The position numbers and the translations under genes are program-made. The notes under the pieces are model-generated. The model saw nothing but the letters and a program-made list of their open reading frames with translations, searched no databases and was not told the DNA's origin. This document shows, in pieces, positions 23,127-34,309 of a DNA stretch of 64,000 nucleotides; position 1 is the stretch's first letter; every line of letters begins with the position of its first letter. Source of the stretch: Adenophora triphylla var. japonica (taxonomy: Eukaryota; Streptophyta; Magnoliopsida; Asterales; Campanulaceae); contig JAFEMH010000342.1 in assembly GCA_022495995.1 (NCBI GenBank), positions 716,001 to 780,000 on the forward strand, in the 5' to 3' direction.

Positions 23127-24636
23127 CAACAGTTTACTTTTTGATATTTATCTTTAATATTTATATTTTTATTATTATTTATTATTATTATGTACTAACT
23201 CTATTTTGTAGATTTTTGAAAAAAAAATGATGAACAAGAGATGCAAGCCGTGCACTTTGCAAACGCATATGAATATGAAGTCGACCATATTTCGTATCAA
23301 CCCTCTCTAAAAAGCACCATCTTTTGTAAGTTCATCTTTCGTTTTCTCCGCCCCCATCTTTCACTTGTTTTTCATATTGTCCTTGAAACATTGAGGACAA
23401 TGTTAATTTCAAGTGTGGGGGAGGATTCCTCGTATCTGTTTTTTATTTTATTTTTATTACATACTATTTTTCTTTGAAAAAAAAGATCCCTATGATTTCT
23501 CATTTTTATGCTTCCTTATTGCCTTAGATAAAATATTTCCTTCCCTTCTCTTATTTTTATATAATCTTTGAATCATTAGGAAAGAACTTGGGGATACTTT
23601 CTAGGAAGTAATTAAGGCATCATAAATCAATATAGCATTATATAGGATTTTTTAAAGGAAAGCATACTTAGAATTTTTGAAATTTTTCGATCATCTTGAG
23701 CTTTTGGTTGTTTTAAAGTTTTTGAAGACTTATGAATTGTTTCTTCAAAAGTGTACATTCTAAATTTTTGATTTTTTCCTTTTTAGGAATATTCATAGGT
23801 GTTTTGCATTTTTTTTGAATCACAACCCCTCATGAAAATCCATCTTTCCATTTCCACTAATCGAATCAAGGCTAGGCACTTTATCTTACTAAAAAAAGAG
23901 TGACTTAGTCACCAAGCCTTAAAAGCAAAAAGAAATTTATTACTTCCTAAGTAACTCTGGGCACGGCGTTCGCTGCGACGATGCTTCCTTGCCAAATGGA
24001 AGTAATATCCAAAGTATTCTTGATCTAAGTATTAGGAACATGGGGTTCGCAGCCACAATGTCTCCTACTTGAAAGGATCGAAAATTACTTAAGGTCTTTT
24101 GCAAAAATTTAACACATACAAAAGAAAGATAAAGTTGTTTAAAGCCTTGATAAGATTTTCCACTATTATCATCCATCTCCATCCTTGTGATTCAGAAGTA
24201 TATGTCAAATCCTTGAATACTTCTAACTTGTGAATAAAATTATCATTATTTTGTACACTTTAAAGCAATAATATTTTTCACAAAAACACTCTTGAAAAGT
24301 AAAAGTATCTTTATATGCCAAAACTTGTGATCTAAAAGTTCATCTTTTCTATATTATGCTTTGCTTCATCGAATCTCATTTATGTTATAATGATTTATTT
24401 TCCAAGATTACTCACTTAAAAATCTTTCTAAATCTCTTTCTAAATAATTTATGGTTATACAAAGTTTGAGAAGATAAAAGAAAGACAAAATCTTCATGGC
24501 AATAAGGCTTGCAACATTTATTTATTTTCTAAGGGATCCAACTGTATGTTTTTATCATTTGCAATTTTTTCCCTCTCCATCTTCTTTTTATCCTAGACTT
24601 GCTTGAGGACAAGCAAGGTTTAAGTGTGGGGGAATT
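23127..24636 (+). other. Internal region of the Athila-like element
   Basis: No gag or pol was recognised. A short ORF (23241-23477) has no known similarity and is probably chance or a small gag remnant. At about 23385-23420 there is TTGAGGACAATG followed by AAGTGTGGGGGAGG, and at 24600-24636 TTGAGGACAAGC followed by AAGTGTGGGGGAATT. These are two polypurine-type motifs about 1.2 kb apart; the second is at the 3' LTR and would be the functional one. The stretch between is AT-rich. Confidence 0.75.
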
Positions 24637-26490
24637 TGATAAGTGACTTTTATATAGTCATTTATACATTTTATTTTAATATTTACTTAGTTTTTATTCC
24701 AACTTTAGCCTAAAAATAGTGTAATTTAGCTTCTTTTACCATTATCTTCGATTTTACACTTGTTGGTATAGTCTTAGTATATTTTACAGGTTTAAAGTCA
24801 AAATATTGGACAAATGAGGCTTTGAAAACATTAAGGGATCAAAGGCAAGGATGGACAACTTCAAAATCCTCATTCAAGCCAAAAAGTCACTGGAGCGGCC
24901 GTGCGCTATAAAGTGGAGCGGCCGTGCAAACCCTCAGTCAAAGCCAAAATTACCAAATGTTACTGGAGCGGCCGTGCGCTGTATTCTGGAGTGGCCGTGC
25001 AAGCTGGAGAGGCCGTGCGCTATAAAGTGGAGCGGCCGTGCACCTGCTGTTGCTGTGAAAAGGCACCTTTTCATTTGAAGCTCTTTGAAGGGATCCAACC
25101 CTTCACTCAAATGCTTATATAAGACACCTTTGTAATCAGTATTGGGCATCCAGAATACATCCAATATACAACCATATACATTCGAAAATACATCTTTAGA
25201 TGGATCAAATAACATCTAGATAGATATCAAAAATACTCTAGCAATATTTATACACAATTCTTGAAGATGTATCAATGATTCGTGACAAGTCCTTGTGTAC
25301 TCTTGAAGATTATGAAATGAAGATTATTCCATCCATTGTCTATCTCTTATTATGAATAAGTATCTCTTTCCTTATCTCTATTTCTTACTTACTTCTTTTT
25401 ATTATTTCAATGGTTTGAGTAATCCTCCATTTCTCGGAGTTGGAAACTCGATTATTTATATTCATGCTTCTCCTACATGTCATTTCATTTCTCTTCTTAT
25501 TAATTTTAAATTCTTGCAATTGGGGAGACGTCTTTAATTGTATAACCTCAGTTGATCAAATGAAAAACATTGATTAGCGGAACTCTAAGATTTGAACTAG
25601 GTCGAAAAATTACACAAAGTGATTTAAAGACCTAGGGATGATCCTTTAGTGGAAAATACGTGAGTGATAGACTTAAATGGTATTTTTGATTTATTTGGTA
25701 CCCTCGAGAGGTGAGTCGGATTTCCCGCGTGACGAACGGGATTACACTAAGCCGAACCCTCAAGAGAAAGGCCGGTGAGTCTTAAAATACATGTGTTAGT
25801 TAGCACAACTTAGCGTATCATCCTTGACTTGGCACTTTCATCTTAAAACAATTTCTTCATATTATTCTTGAATTGCTTGCAAGTATAAAAACGTTTATAT
25901 TTGTGGAACCCTAGTCAATTGGGAGAAGTACCTAGCGGAGAATTTCGATTGACGGAACCATATGAAGGAACTAGGTTTCATTGATCACGAGAGTAGTTCA
26001 ACGGCTAGGGTTGTTCTTTGAATGGAAAGTACGTTGAATTTCGATCTTAATGGATTCTTTCTAATTGTGGTCAGCTAGAGATAAGTCGGAATGCCCGTTT
26101 GTGACAGGGCGGGAGCATCATAAACGAAAATCTCAAACAGTTAGGACATAATTAGTAAAGAATACAACGCTACTGTCCTAACCAGAAGTAGTGTAAGCCT
26201 AATGTACCATCCTTGTTATTTTGATAAAAGCCTTTATTTAAAGCATATTTATTTGTTTTCAATCCCGAAAATACTATCATTATATGTCAGAGTAGTTTCT
26301 GTATTTTCTTAGTATTTTCTATTACAAATTCTTATCTCCCCCAATCATTTTATCCATATATTTATATAAAGACAAATATCATCTCAAAGTAAACCCTGTC
26401 TCTATGGTATCGACTCGTACTTGCACCCGCTATATTACAATAGCCCGTGCGCTTGCGGATATAAATAAACCGTTAGGTTTCGACCGAACA
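24637..26490 (+). repeat. Athila-like 3' LTR
   Basis: 1854 bp, same ends as the 5' LTR, followed by the TTAAC duplication. Small differences from the 5' LTR are spread evenly, which argues against recent gene conversion. Confidence 0.95.
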
Positions 26491-27640
26491 TTAACTAGTA
26501 CTTGTTTCGAACAAATGTTACTAAGTTTCGGATTTGGGTAGGAGTATTATTTTCGTTTCTCATATGGATGATGAAGGATATAATTTTCTTATTGAGAATA
26601 AGAAGTTTTATATTTATTTAATGATATGCCTTATTGTATTGCATATGTCATTGAATGGTCTTCATATCCTTGATGATGAGAAACAAAATAATATTGAAAA
26701 TATCTAAAATATAAATGGGAAATCTAAACCGAATAATATGAACAAAGCGTTCATATGGCATTGCCGGATTGGTCAGATAAATAGGAAACATATATCTAAA
26801 CTCCATTAACATGGACTTTTAGACTCATATGATTCTAAATCATTTGAGGAATTTGGATCTTGTTTATTGGGATTATTGACCAAACCACCCTACACTAAGA
26901 GTAGTGAGAGGGCTAGTGACTTATTAGTCATTAAACATTAGATGTATATGGACTATTAAGCAGCATTGCTAGGGGAGGATTTTGGTATTTCATCACATTT
27001 ACCAATGACTTATCTAGATATGACTATGTCTATTTGATGAAGTTCAAAGGTGAATCGTTTGAGATGTTTCGAACATTTCAAGATGAAGTACAAAACAACT
27101 TGGCAAAACTATTAAGTACTTCGATTAGATCGAGGTGATGGATATTTGAGCCAAGAGTTTGACAATCATCTCAAAACTGTGAAATCATTTCAAAGTTGAC
27201 TCCACCAGGTACACCACATTGTATGGTGTGTCTGATAGAAGGAATTGAACCTTGTAGGACATGGATCGTTTGATGATGTGTCAAGTTGACTTTCCTATTT
27301 CCTTTTGAGGATATGCATTAGAAATAATGCGGTTACACTGAATTGAGTCCTTACTAAATCGGTTCCTAAGGCCCCACATGAGATGTGGCATGGAAGAAAA
27401 CTTAGTTTGTCTTTCAAGAAGATTTGGGTTTGCTAAGCTTATAAGAAGAGAGTTGTCTTTGATAAGTTAGCACGAAATCTGACAAGGTTATTTTCGAAAA
27501 TTAATCTTACAACCGCAAAGAGAACAAAATGTTTGTTGCTCTATACGATTTGTTTCTTGAGAAATAGTTTCTCAATAAAGAATCTAGTGGGAGTAAAATT
27601 AATCTTGAAGAAGTTCAAGAACCCGATAATAATATGGAAC
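26491..27640 (+). pseudogene. Copia-C protease/pre-integrase and integrase remnant
   Basis: Resumes at the TTAAC duplication and follows Copia-B from about 18640 to 17490 in inverted orientation. The pre-integrase stretch (ATATGGCATTGCCGGATTGG) and the integrase core (TCGAGGTGATGGATATTTGAGC, near 27129) are recognisable by alignment only. Stops and indels abound. No integrase could be made. Confidence 0.8.
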
Positions 27641-29376
27641 CAAGAGTAGAGACGGAACCAAGTTCACAAAGAGTTGTGGAACCGGTTCAAGATGCACAAG
27701 TCCATCGTAGATCGGATAGGTTATGATCCGAACTTGAGAAATATTGATTTCTCGTATCGAAAAGTAATAAAGTGGAAGTCATTGAGAATGATGATCCTAC
27801 TTGCTATCAAGAAGTGATGTCCTCTCCTAATTCGGAAAAATGACAAGAGGCCATGAAGTCCGAATTGCAATCCATGGCTGATAATCAAGTTTGGAACTTG
27901 ATTGATCCACCTGAAGGTGTAAAAACCATAAGGTTCAAGAAGGTCTTCAAGACCGACATGGATGGGAAGGTGTATACTTTCATGACTAAGGATTGTAACA
28001 AAAGGGATTTAAGCGAATTCATAGTATCGACTATGTTGAAACCTTTTTGCCAGTTACAATGCCAAAGTCTATTAGAGTTTCAATTGCCATTGTCACATAT
28101 TGTGACCATGTGATATGACAGATGGATGTCAAACGACTTTCTTTAAATGGAAAGATTATATTATTAAGGATGTGTATAGTACACAACCCGAAGTTTTGTC
28201 GATCCGAGAAATTCTAATAAAGTATGCATGTTGCAAAAAATCCATGAGATGGGTTGAAGCAAGCTTCAAGGAATTGGAATCTTCATTTTGATGAATCAGT
28301 CAAAAAGTTTGATTTCATCAAGTACGAAGATGAACCTTGTGTATGCATGAAATTCAGTGGGAGCATAGTATTATTTCTATTGTCTTATTACAATGATATC
28401 TTACTCATTGGAAAAACGATGTTCCGACACTTAAGACTTTCAAGTCTTGGTCAAGGAAAGGTTTCTCAATGAAAGATAGGGGTGAAGCAGCTTACATCCT
28501 TGGCATCAAAGATCTATAGAGATAGATCTAAAAGGATAAATTGGTTTGAGTCAAAATACTCACATTGACGAGGTTCTTAGAAGAGTCTAAGAAAAGTAAC
28601 TTGTCAATGGGTCATGGTGTTTCTCTTAGCAATACTCATTGTCTTATGACAACTGATGAGCAAAAAGGGAATGAATGAAGTTCTATATGCTCCGATATTT
28701 GAATCTGTCATGTATTCCATGATTTGTACTAGACCCGATGTCTCGTATGCTCTAAGCATGATGAGTCGATACCAATCTGATCCTGTTGAGAACCATTGGA
28801 TGGCAGTCAAGATGATCCTTAAGTACTTAAGAAGAACTAAGGATACGTTCTTGGTATTTGAAAGGTTGGAAGATAATCTTGTTGTAAGGGTTACATAGAT
28901 GCTAGCTTCCAATCTGACAAAGTTAATTTAAAATCGCAATTAGAGTTTGTGTTTATGCTTGTTAAAGGTGCAATTTTTGATTGGAAGAATTCCAAGCAGA
29001 AAATTGTAGCCGATTCTACTACTAAGGCTAAATTTTAGCAACATATGATGTAGCTAAAAGAGGCAGTTTGGATCAAAAGTTCATTTAGTGTTTTGAAAAT
29101 GTTCCAAATATCACTAATCGATGGAACTTTGCTGTGATAAATATGGTGCCATTTATGCAACAATGGAACCAAGGTCACAATAGCGATCCAAACACATACT
29201 TAGACGTTTTTCGAGGAATTCATAAAGAATGAGAAGACGTTAAGATATGCAAAGTATCAACCGATGATGACATTAGGGATTCACTTACAAAGACCCTCGC
29301 ACAGGCAGAAGCATGATGGTCATGTTAGGTCCATGAGTATTTGATACATAGATGGAGCCTAGTGCAAGTGGAAGAC
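27641..29376 (+). pseudogene. Copia-C reverse transcriptase and RNase H remnant
   Basis: Short open pieces remain: 27853-28113 (MKSELQSMADNQVWNLIDPP, DMDGKVYTF), 28254-28472 (KQASRNWNLHFDE) and 28656-28898 (ICTRPDVSYALSMMSRYQSD). The YVDD box reads as SYYNDILLIG at about 28380-28410, so the first catalytic Asp is replaced. The region is far more decayed than Copia-B although the LTRs of this element are young. The end carries the purine tract GTGGAAGAC before the LTR. Confidence 0.85.
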
Positions 29377-29816
29377 TATTGGTGTAATGCCCTAGGCTTT
29401 AGTTATGTTTAACTTAAACCGTTATGTATCATCTTTATCCTTGATTAGAGAGAATGTTTATTATTTGATTATTATATATTTTGTATATTTATTGTAATAA
29501 TCTCCGTCCCTAATTATTAAGTGAATAATTAGTATAAATGTTAATGGATAATTATATGATGATTATATGCATAGAGATGCACATTAAATTTATGGGTACT
29601 TGTTAGAGAACAAGTGACTGGACTTGACCCGTATGAGATTTATGTCATGGTCAAATGTCATAATTAAATTTCATATGGTCACATCATTTAATCCCTAGAC
29701 CTGAGATTATCATGACCTTACATATGATGAAAGTCATGTTTGATTTTAGTCAAACGATATCTTAACACGATATTTATAAAGGCTATCTTTGGCATGATCG
29801 GATTCATGATGGGAAG
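29377..29816 (+). repeat. Copia-C 3' LTR, part 1
   Basis: Starts TATTGGTGTAATGCCCTAGG (TG mutated to TA) and is interrupted after GGGAAG by Tat-2. It continues at 38425. Orientation and order follow the inverted Copia-B LTR (15734 to about 15305). Confidence 0.9.
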
Positions 29817-30418
29817 TGTTTTGGTAGAAAAAACAATAGAGTAGAATCTTAACTTTGATTAGTGTGTGGATTGGACAATAAGGAGGGGACTGTGGAATTC
29901 GACTATATGGAACAAAAGCACGATAAAGAGATAATGACACCACGATTTGTTAACGAGGAAAACCTTAGAGGTGACAACCTCTTTGGAAAAAACCCCGGGA
30001 GTTAGGTCTCCAACCTTAAAAGTTTCACTATAATGATCACGAATACAACTTTGGAAGATAATGGAGAGGATTACAAGAGCTTGTGTGTAGAGTGTGTGTG
30101 CGTGTGAGCATTAGTGTATGTCCCGTCTCCATTTCCCCTTAAATACAAGTAAATATGAAGCAGTTAATACGGTTCCTACAATCTCGGGATTTTGGCTTAT
30201 CCTTTCAACCTCCGTGAGACTAAGTCGCCCTAGCTGTTGAAGGTCTGTTGAACGTGCTGGAGAATATCCCCCATTCCTCTCTTAATTACTGAAAAATAAG
30301 AATAAGAATATTAGGAAATATTGAATAAGTAAATATTAAAACAATACTTACAGAGTAATGACATCTTGATATGCAGGATCAACTGAAGATGTCACCATGT
30401 TGAAAAATACCCACAACA
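29817..30418 (-). repeat. Tat-2 3' LTR (left)
   Basis: 602 bp, starts TGTTTTGGTAGAAAA and ends CCCACAACA on the plus strand. On the minus strand it is preceded by the purine-rich GTTTTTGGGGACAAAT (about 30419-30434). Confidence 0.95.
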
Positions 30419-30828
30419 ATTTGTCCCCAAAAACATTTGACTATGCTGGCAACTGAAGAGGCAAAATGTTTTTCTTTCGAATTAATTGTTCAACTGCACG
30501 CTCTGCCTGATGGGATGTTTTTAGGAATACGTGGCGTCAAATGGACGGTTGGGTATATGAGGCGGCTAGAAGAGGAGAGTCTTTATAGGAACTATAACCG
30601 TAATTCTGGATAACCCTTGTTATCATCAAATCTTACCAAAATTCTCATCCCAATCTGATGTCTCTTACTATATTACGTTGAGAATAACCCTAAAGAGTGC
30701 ATCTTTTATCCCTCTTCTTCTTAATACATAGTTACGAGGTTCTCAAAAGAGTGAGTCAGAATCATTATGTTTATTGAATTGTTGACTCTATAAAATCTGT
30801 GCTAACATATATCCTTACATGCAGTGAA
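30419..30828 (+). other. Spacer before the truncated antisense gene of Tat-2
   Basis: It corresponds in position to the Tat-1 antisense promoter and first exon. The transposon-type domain is absent here, so a deletion of several hundred bases relative to Tat-1 is inferred. A plausible splice acceptor (ACATGCAG) sits at about 30817-30824. No other feature seen. Confidence 0.5.
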
Positions 30829-31484
30829 TCGATCCGGTTTTACGACAAGCGATATTGTGGCCAAATACAAAGGCAAGACGAAAGCGGTGAAGATATACCA
30901 GAGATGGATAAGATTATTTCGAAAAGAAAAAGGGTGGAACAGATCTCCAGCGTGGAGAAACAAGTTTGGAATGAAGAAGTGTTGGAAAATCAGGTAAGAG
31001 TTGATTTGATTCGTTGGTACATTGATCCTCTTTTTAAAAATGCTTCTTTTTGTTGATGACAGATTGTCTCGATGGCTAAGCTATTGTCCAAAGAAATCAG
31101 GACATTGAGGGAAAAATGCGATACCTATGATATGAGTAGGGTTGAATATGAGAAGGATTTGAAAGAAGCTGCAAGTATAATAAGGGAAAGGGGATTGGAA
31201 ATCAGAGACAAGAATGAAGAGATACTAAAATGGCGGTCTAGGCTTGCAAGTGTTGACATCAGTCATGAAAGGGAGATAGAATTACTTAGGGATGACTTGG
31301 TACATGAGACTGCAAAAGCAGTCTTTGAAACTAGAATCCAAATGATTGAGGAATATCAGGCAGGAGAGCATGTGAATTGGAACTTGAATGAAGAGAAAAC
31401 AGCTTTGCAGCGAATCCATGAGGAAAAAGCGATCGATGATTTCAAGGATCTAGAACAGGCTGGTGAGGATATTGACATGGGGTG
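30829..31484 (+). pseudogene. Tat-2 antisense gene, 5'-truncated coiled-coil part
   Basis: Two exons can be read: about 30829-30992 (EDIPEMDKIISKRKRVEQIS, ending VLENQ) and 31063-31484, joined over a GTAAGAG...TGATGACAG intron. Exon 2 is open for 137 residues from its first Met and is strongly helical and charged (EIRTLREKCDTYDMSRVEYE). It has the same layout as exon 4 of the Tat-1 antisense gene, including the shared pattern K/RIQMI/MK-E-- -AG-- -WN near its end. The first domain is missing. The role of these antisense proteins in Tat elements is unknown. Confidence 0.65.
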
Positions 31485-32392
31485 ATTTCAGAAGTTTGGA
31501 GAAGTTAGTCCCAGAGCAATACCTGCGACGGATGCCACCTGAAAAAGGTAAAATAAATTTGCTCTTGGTTTTTTGATGATGTTACTGGGGTGGAATCCCT
31601 TAAAACAATTTTTATTTTCGTTTGGTTATGTAATGGGTCCATAAGGACCAAAGACAATCTTTTTTACGTGTTGGGTTGGTCCAACACTTTTGCACTTTTA
31701 TTGTTGGTAGCTTGGATATTTTATGGTTACTTTAATCTGGTTAACGTTTAGTAGTTTTCAAGCATGTCAAGGCTTGTTTCTTTTTGGATTAGATTTTTCT
31801 TTGGATGATTCTTTGTTATGCTCATAAGGTGACATGATAGTATGCCAAAACGGTAGGTACTTAAGATGACACGTATATGCCATAAACCGTAGATACTTCA
31901 GATGACACGTATATGTCATAACCATAAGAATAATACGTAAGATCAATCATCCAACTGAGTGGGAATGGGTAAGCTATATGAGTTTACCCATATAGGCCCA
32001 CCCCACACCTCAATTAGAGAGATAACTTGCGCTCTAGGCGAAGGTGTGGTAACCTAACATCTTAAGAAAGAGGTAATTAACTCTTTAAACCTTAGAAGGG
32101 ATTGTGTACCTTTACTTGAGAAGAGATGGCCAGTCTCTAACGGAGGAGAAAACGTTGTTCTTTGCGCGCATTCGACATGTCCCCATGTAAATATGTCAAT
32201 ACCTCATAAGACAGAAACATGTTAAAACGGACGCCAACTAAGGTTGACGTCTCTCCACAAAGTACATTAGTGACATCTTAATTTGTAAAGAATTAAAAAG
32301 GTGCATAGGAAAAAAGAAAGGTTGCAACGAATTAAAAGACGATCCATACCTGGAAAAATGAGTTCATGGGGAATTTTGTTTAAACGTAATAC
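31485..32392 (+). other. Tat-2 intergenic 3' region with hairpins
   Basis: Non-coding and colinear with Tat-1 10295-11187. Contains the conserved hairpin pair at 31636-31649 (GGTCC-ATAA-GGACC) and 31668-31687 (GTGTTGG...CCAACAC), then a short duplicated segment at about 31845-31925 with GATGACACGTATATG repeated. Confidence 0.65.
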
Positions 32393-33231
32393 CTTTTAAG
32401 ATGAATGGCGTTCCAACTTCGCGGTATCATTTGGCCATCCAAGGTTGCCAGGCGATATGCTCCTTTCCCGGCTTGTGCATCTATTAGGTAGGGTCCTTCC
32501 CATTTTGGGGCGAGCTTGCCTGCATTGGGCTCCTTGGTATTTTGGAATGCCTTTCGTAGGACTAAGTCTCCTACTTGAAACCTTCTAATCCTTACGTTTT
32601 GTTGTAGGATCCGGCTACCCTTTGTTGATATGCTTTGCCATGCGAACTTTGGCCATGTCCCTTAGTTCGTCCACGGTATCTAGGTCATGTATCACGATGT
32701 CTTTATTATGTTCAGATGTCAACAAACTGTATCTTGCCGTAGGTACAAGGACTTCTGCCGGAATAACCGATTCGGTTCCAAATACAAGTGAATAGGGGTT
32801 TGACCGGTAGCATTCTTAGATGTCGTCCCGTCGGCCCATAGAACCATTGGTAACTCTTACGCCCATCGTCCTTTCTTCCGGTTCGATCTCTTTTTTAAGT
32901 TGCTTATGATTATTTTGTTGCTAGACTCTGCCTGTCCATTGGCTTGAGGGTGAACAGGCGAAGATGTCACCATCTTGACACCCCAAGATGTCAAGAAATC
33001 TTGGGTTCTCTTGCTAATGAATTGAGAGCCGTTGTCACAAATTATCTCTGATAGTATTCCAAATCGGCTGAATATGTTTCTTTTGATAAAAGATATAACT
33101 TCTTTGTCACGGACTTGCACGTATGCCTCAGCTTCTACCCATTTAGAAAAGTAGTCTGTCATAGCCAATAGAAATACTCTTCCACCTGGTGCCCTGGGCA
33201 ATTTTCCTACTATGTCCATTCCCCAAACCAT
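32393..33231 (-). pseudogene. Tat-2 integrase core and C-terminus
   Basis: ORF 33231-32857 holds the core with [18 protein letters not shown] and QANGQAESSNK, so all three acidic catalytic residues are present. Downstream (32856-32393) the C-terminal part aligns with Tat-1 11430-11188 but is broken by frameshifts, one of them near 32855. A stop near 33240 separates the core from the zinc-binding part. It cannot work as it stands. Confidence 0.87.
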
Positions 33232-33238
33232 AAAAGGC

Positions 33239-34309
33239 CATAGCGACAGGATAGGATGTAGCAGTTCAGCTGGCTGGTGCAGGATGTCCCCATGTCATTG
33301 ACAGGAATCACATTTCTTTGCGTAGTCAACGTCGTCTTTTCTCATTGTGGGCCAGAAATAGCCCATTCTAAGAGCCTTAGTATGTAGACTTCTGCCCCCG
33401 GTATGATTTCCACAATCTCCTTCGTGCAGCTCCTTGAGAACCTGATGGGCTCTATCTGCTTCTAGACATCTTAAGTAGTGACCTGCAACAGATTTTCTAA
33501 AGAAGAGGTTATCGATAAGTAAATATTTAGAAACTCTTACCCTGAATGCTCTAGCATTTTTCTCCTCTGCTGGGATCGTATCATCTAAGAGATACTTGAT
33601 AATAGGAGCTGTCCAAGAAATTGCCGATGGAGAGGAAAGTATGTCGACATCTAGAGCGAACATCTCAAGATGATCAATTGCTGGGATGTCAACATGCACA
33701 ATTGGGATACTGGTTTGTGAAATGCTTTTGAAGGATGAACCCAAGTTTGCCAGAGCATCTGCTTGAGAATTTTCTTCTCGTGGGATTTGTTCCAAGGAAA
33801 ATGATTTGAATTTGGCCGAAAGAATTTTTACGATTTCCAAATATGTCGTCATCTTAGCATTTTTTGCTACGTAGGACCCATTGTAGTGGTTAACAATTAG
33901 CAAGGAATCCATGAACACCCGGATATGCTTGACATCTAAGTCCTGGGCTGCAGTTAAACCTGCAATTAGTGCCTCTTACTCTGCTTCATTGTTGGTAGCC
34001 TTGAAACTGCAACTGATAGATTGTGGTATTATGTCCCCTTGTGGTGATTTTAGTACAACTCCAAGACCTGTACCTCTCATGTTGGAAGCACCATCTGTAT
34101 AGAGAGTCCAAATTTTTAGGATGTCATCATCTTGAAGTTGCTGTACTTCCAATTCCACCTCTTGTTGCAGGGTTGGACTGAAATCAGCCACAAAATCAGC
34201 TAGGGCTTGGGATTTTATTGCAGTTCTGGGCTCGTACTTGATGTCGTATGTGCTTAATTGTACAGACCATTTCGCCATTCGACCTGACATCTCTGGTCTC
34301 TGCATCTAG
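33239..34309 (-). pseudogene. Tat-2 archaeal-type RNase H and integrase zinc-binding domain
   Basis: ORF 34305-33976 contains LYTDGASNMRGTGLGVV and FKATNNEAE. After a stop, ORF 33918-33295 continues with MDSLLIVNHYNG and IPREENSQADALANLGS. Together these show Asp, Glu and Asp at the positions expected of the second (archaeal-type) RNase H, a hallmark of the Tat lineage. The same ORF ends with the integrase zinc finger (HEGDCGNHTGG...CDSCQ). This domain is missing from Tat-1. Confidence 0.85.

Larger units (their letters stand above)
21247..26490 (+). mobile_element. Athila-like gypsy derivative without coding capacity
   Basis: LTRs at 21247-23102 and 24637-26490 (1856 and 1854 bp) are flanked by TTAAC (21242-21246 and 26491-26495). 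The empty site is recognisable in the homologous Copia-B sequence. The 1534-bp internal region has a primer site complementary to tRNA-Asp and a polypurine tract but no gag or pol, so this is a non-autonomous deletion derivative that must have been moved by enzymes supplied in trans. About 25 differences between LTRs by eye (~1.3%). Athila affinity is inferred from the tRNA-Asp site, the LTR length and the 'AAGTGTGGGGGA' motifs. Confidence 0.93.

Noticed and set aside
30799..31485. env-like gene in Tat-2
   Set aside because: It lies antisense to pol and is a coiled coil without a signal peptide or transmembrane segment; it matches the Tat antisense gene instead.
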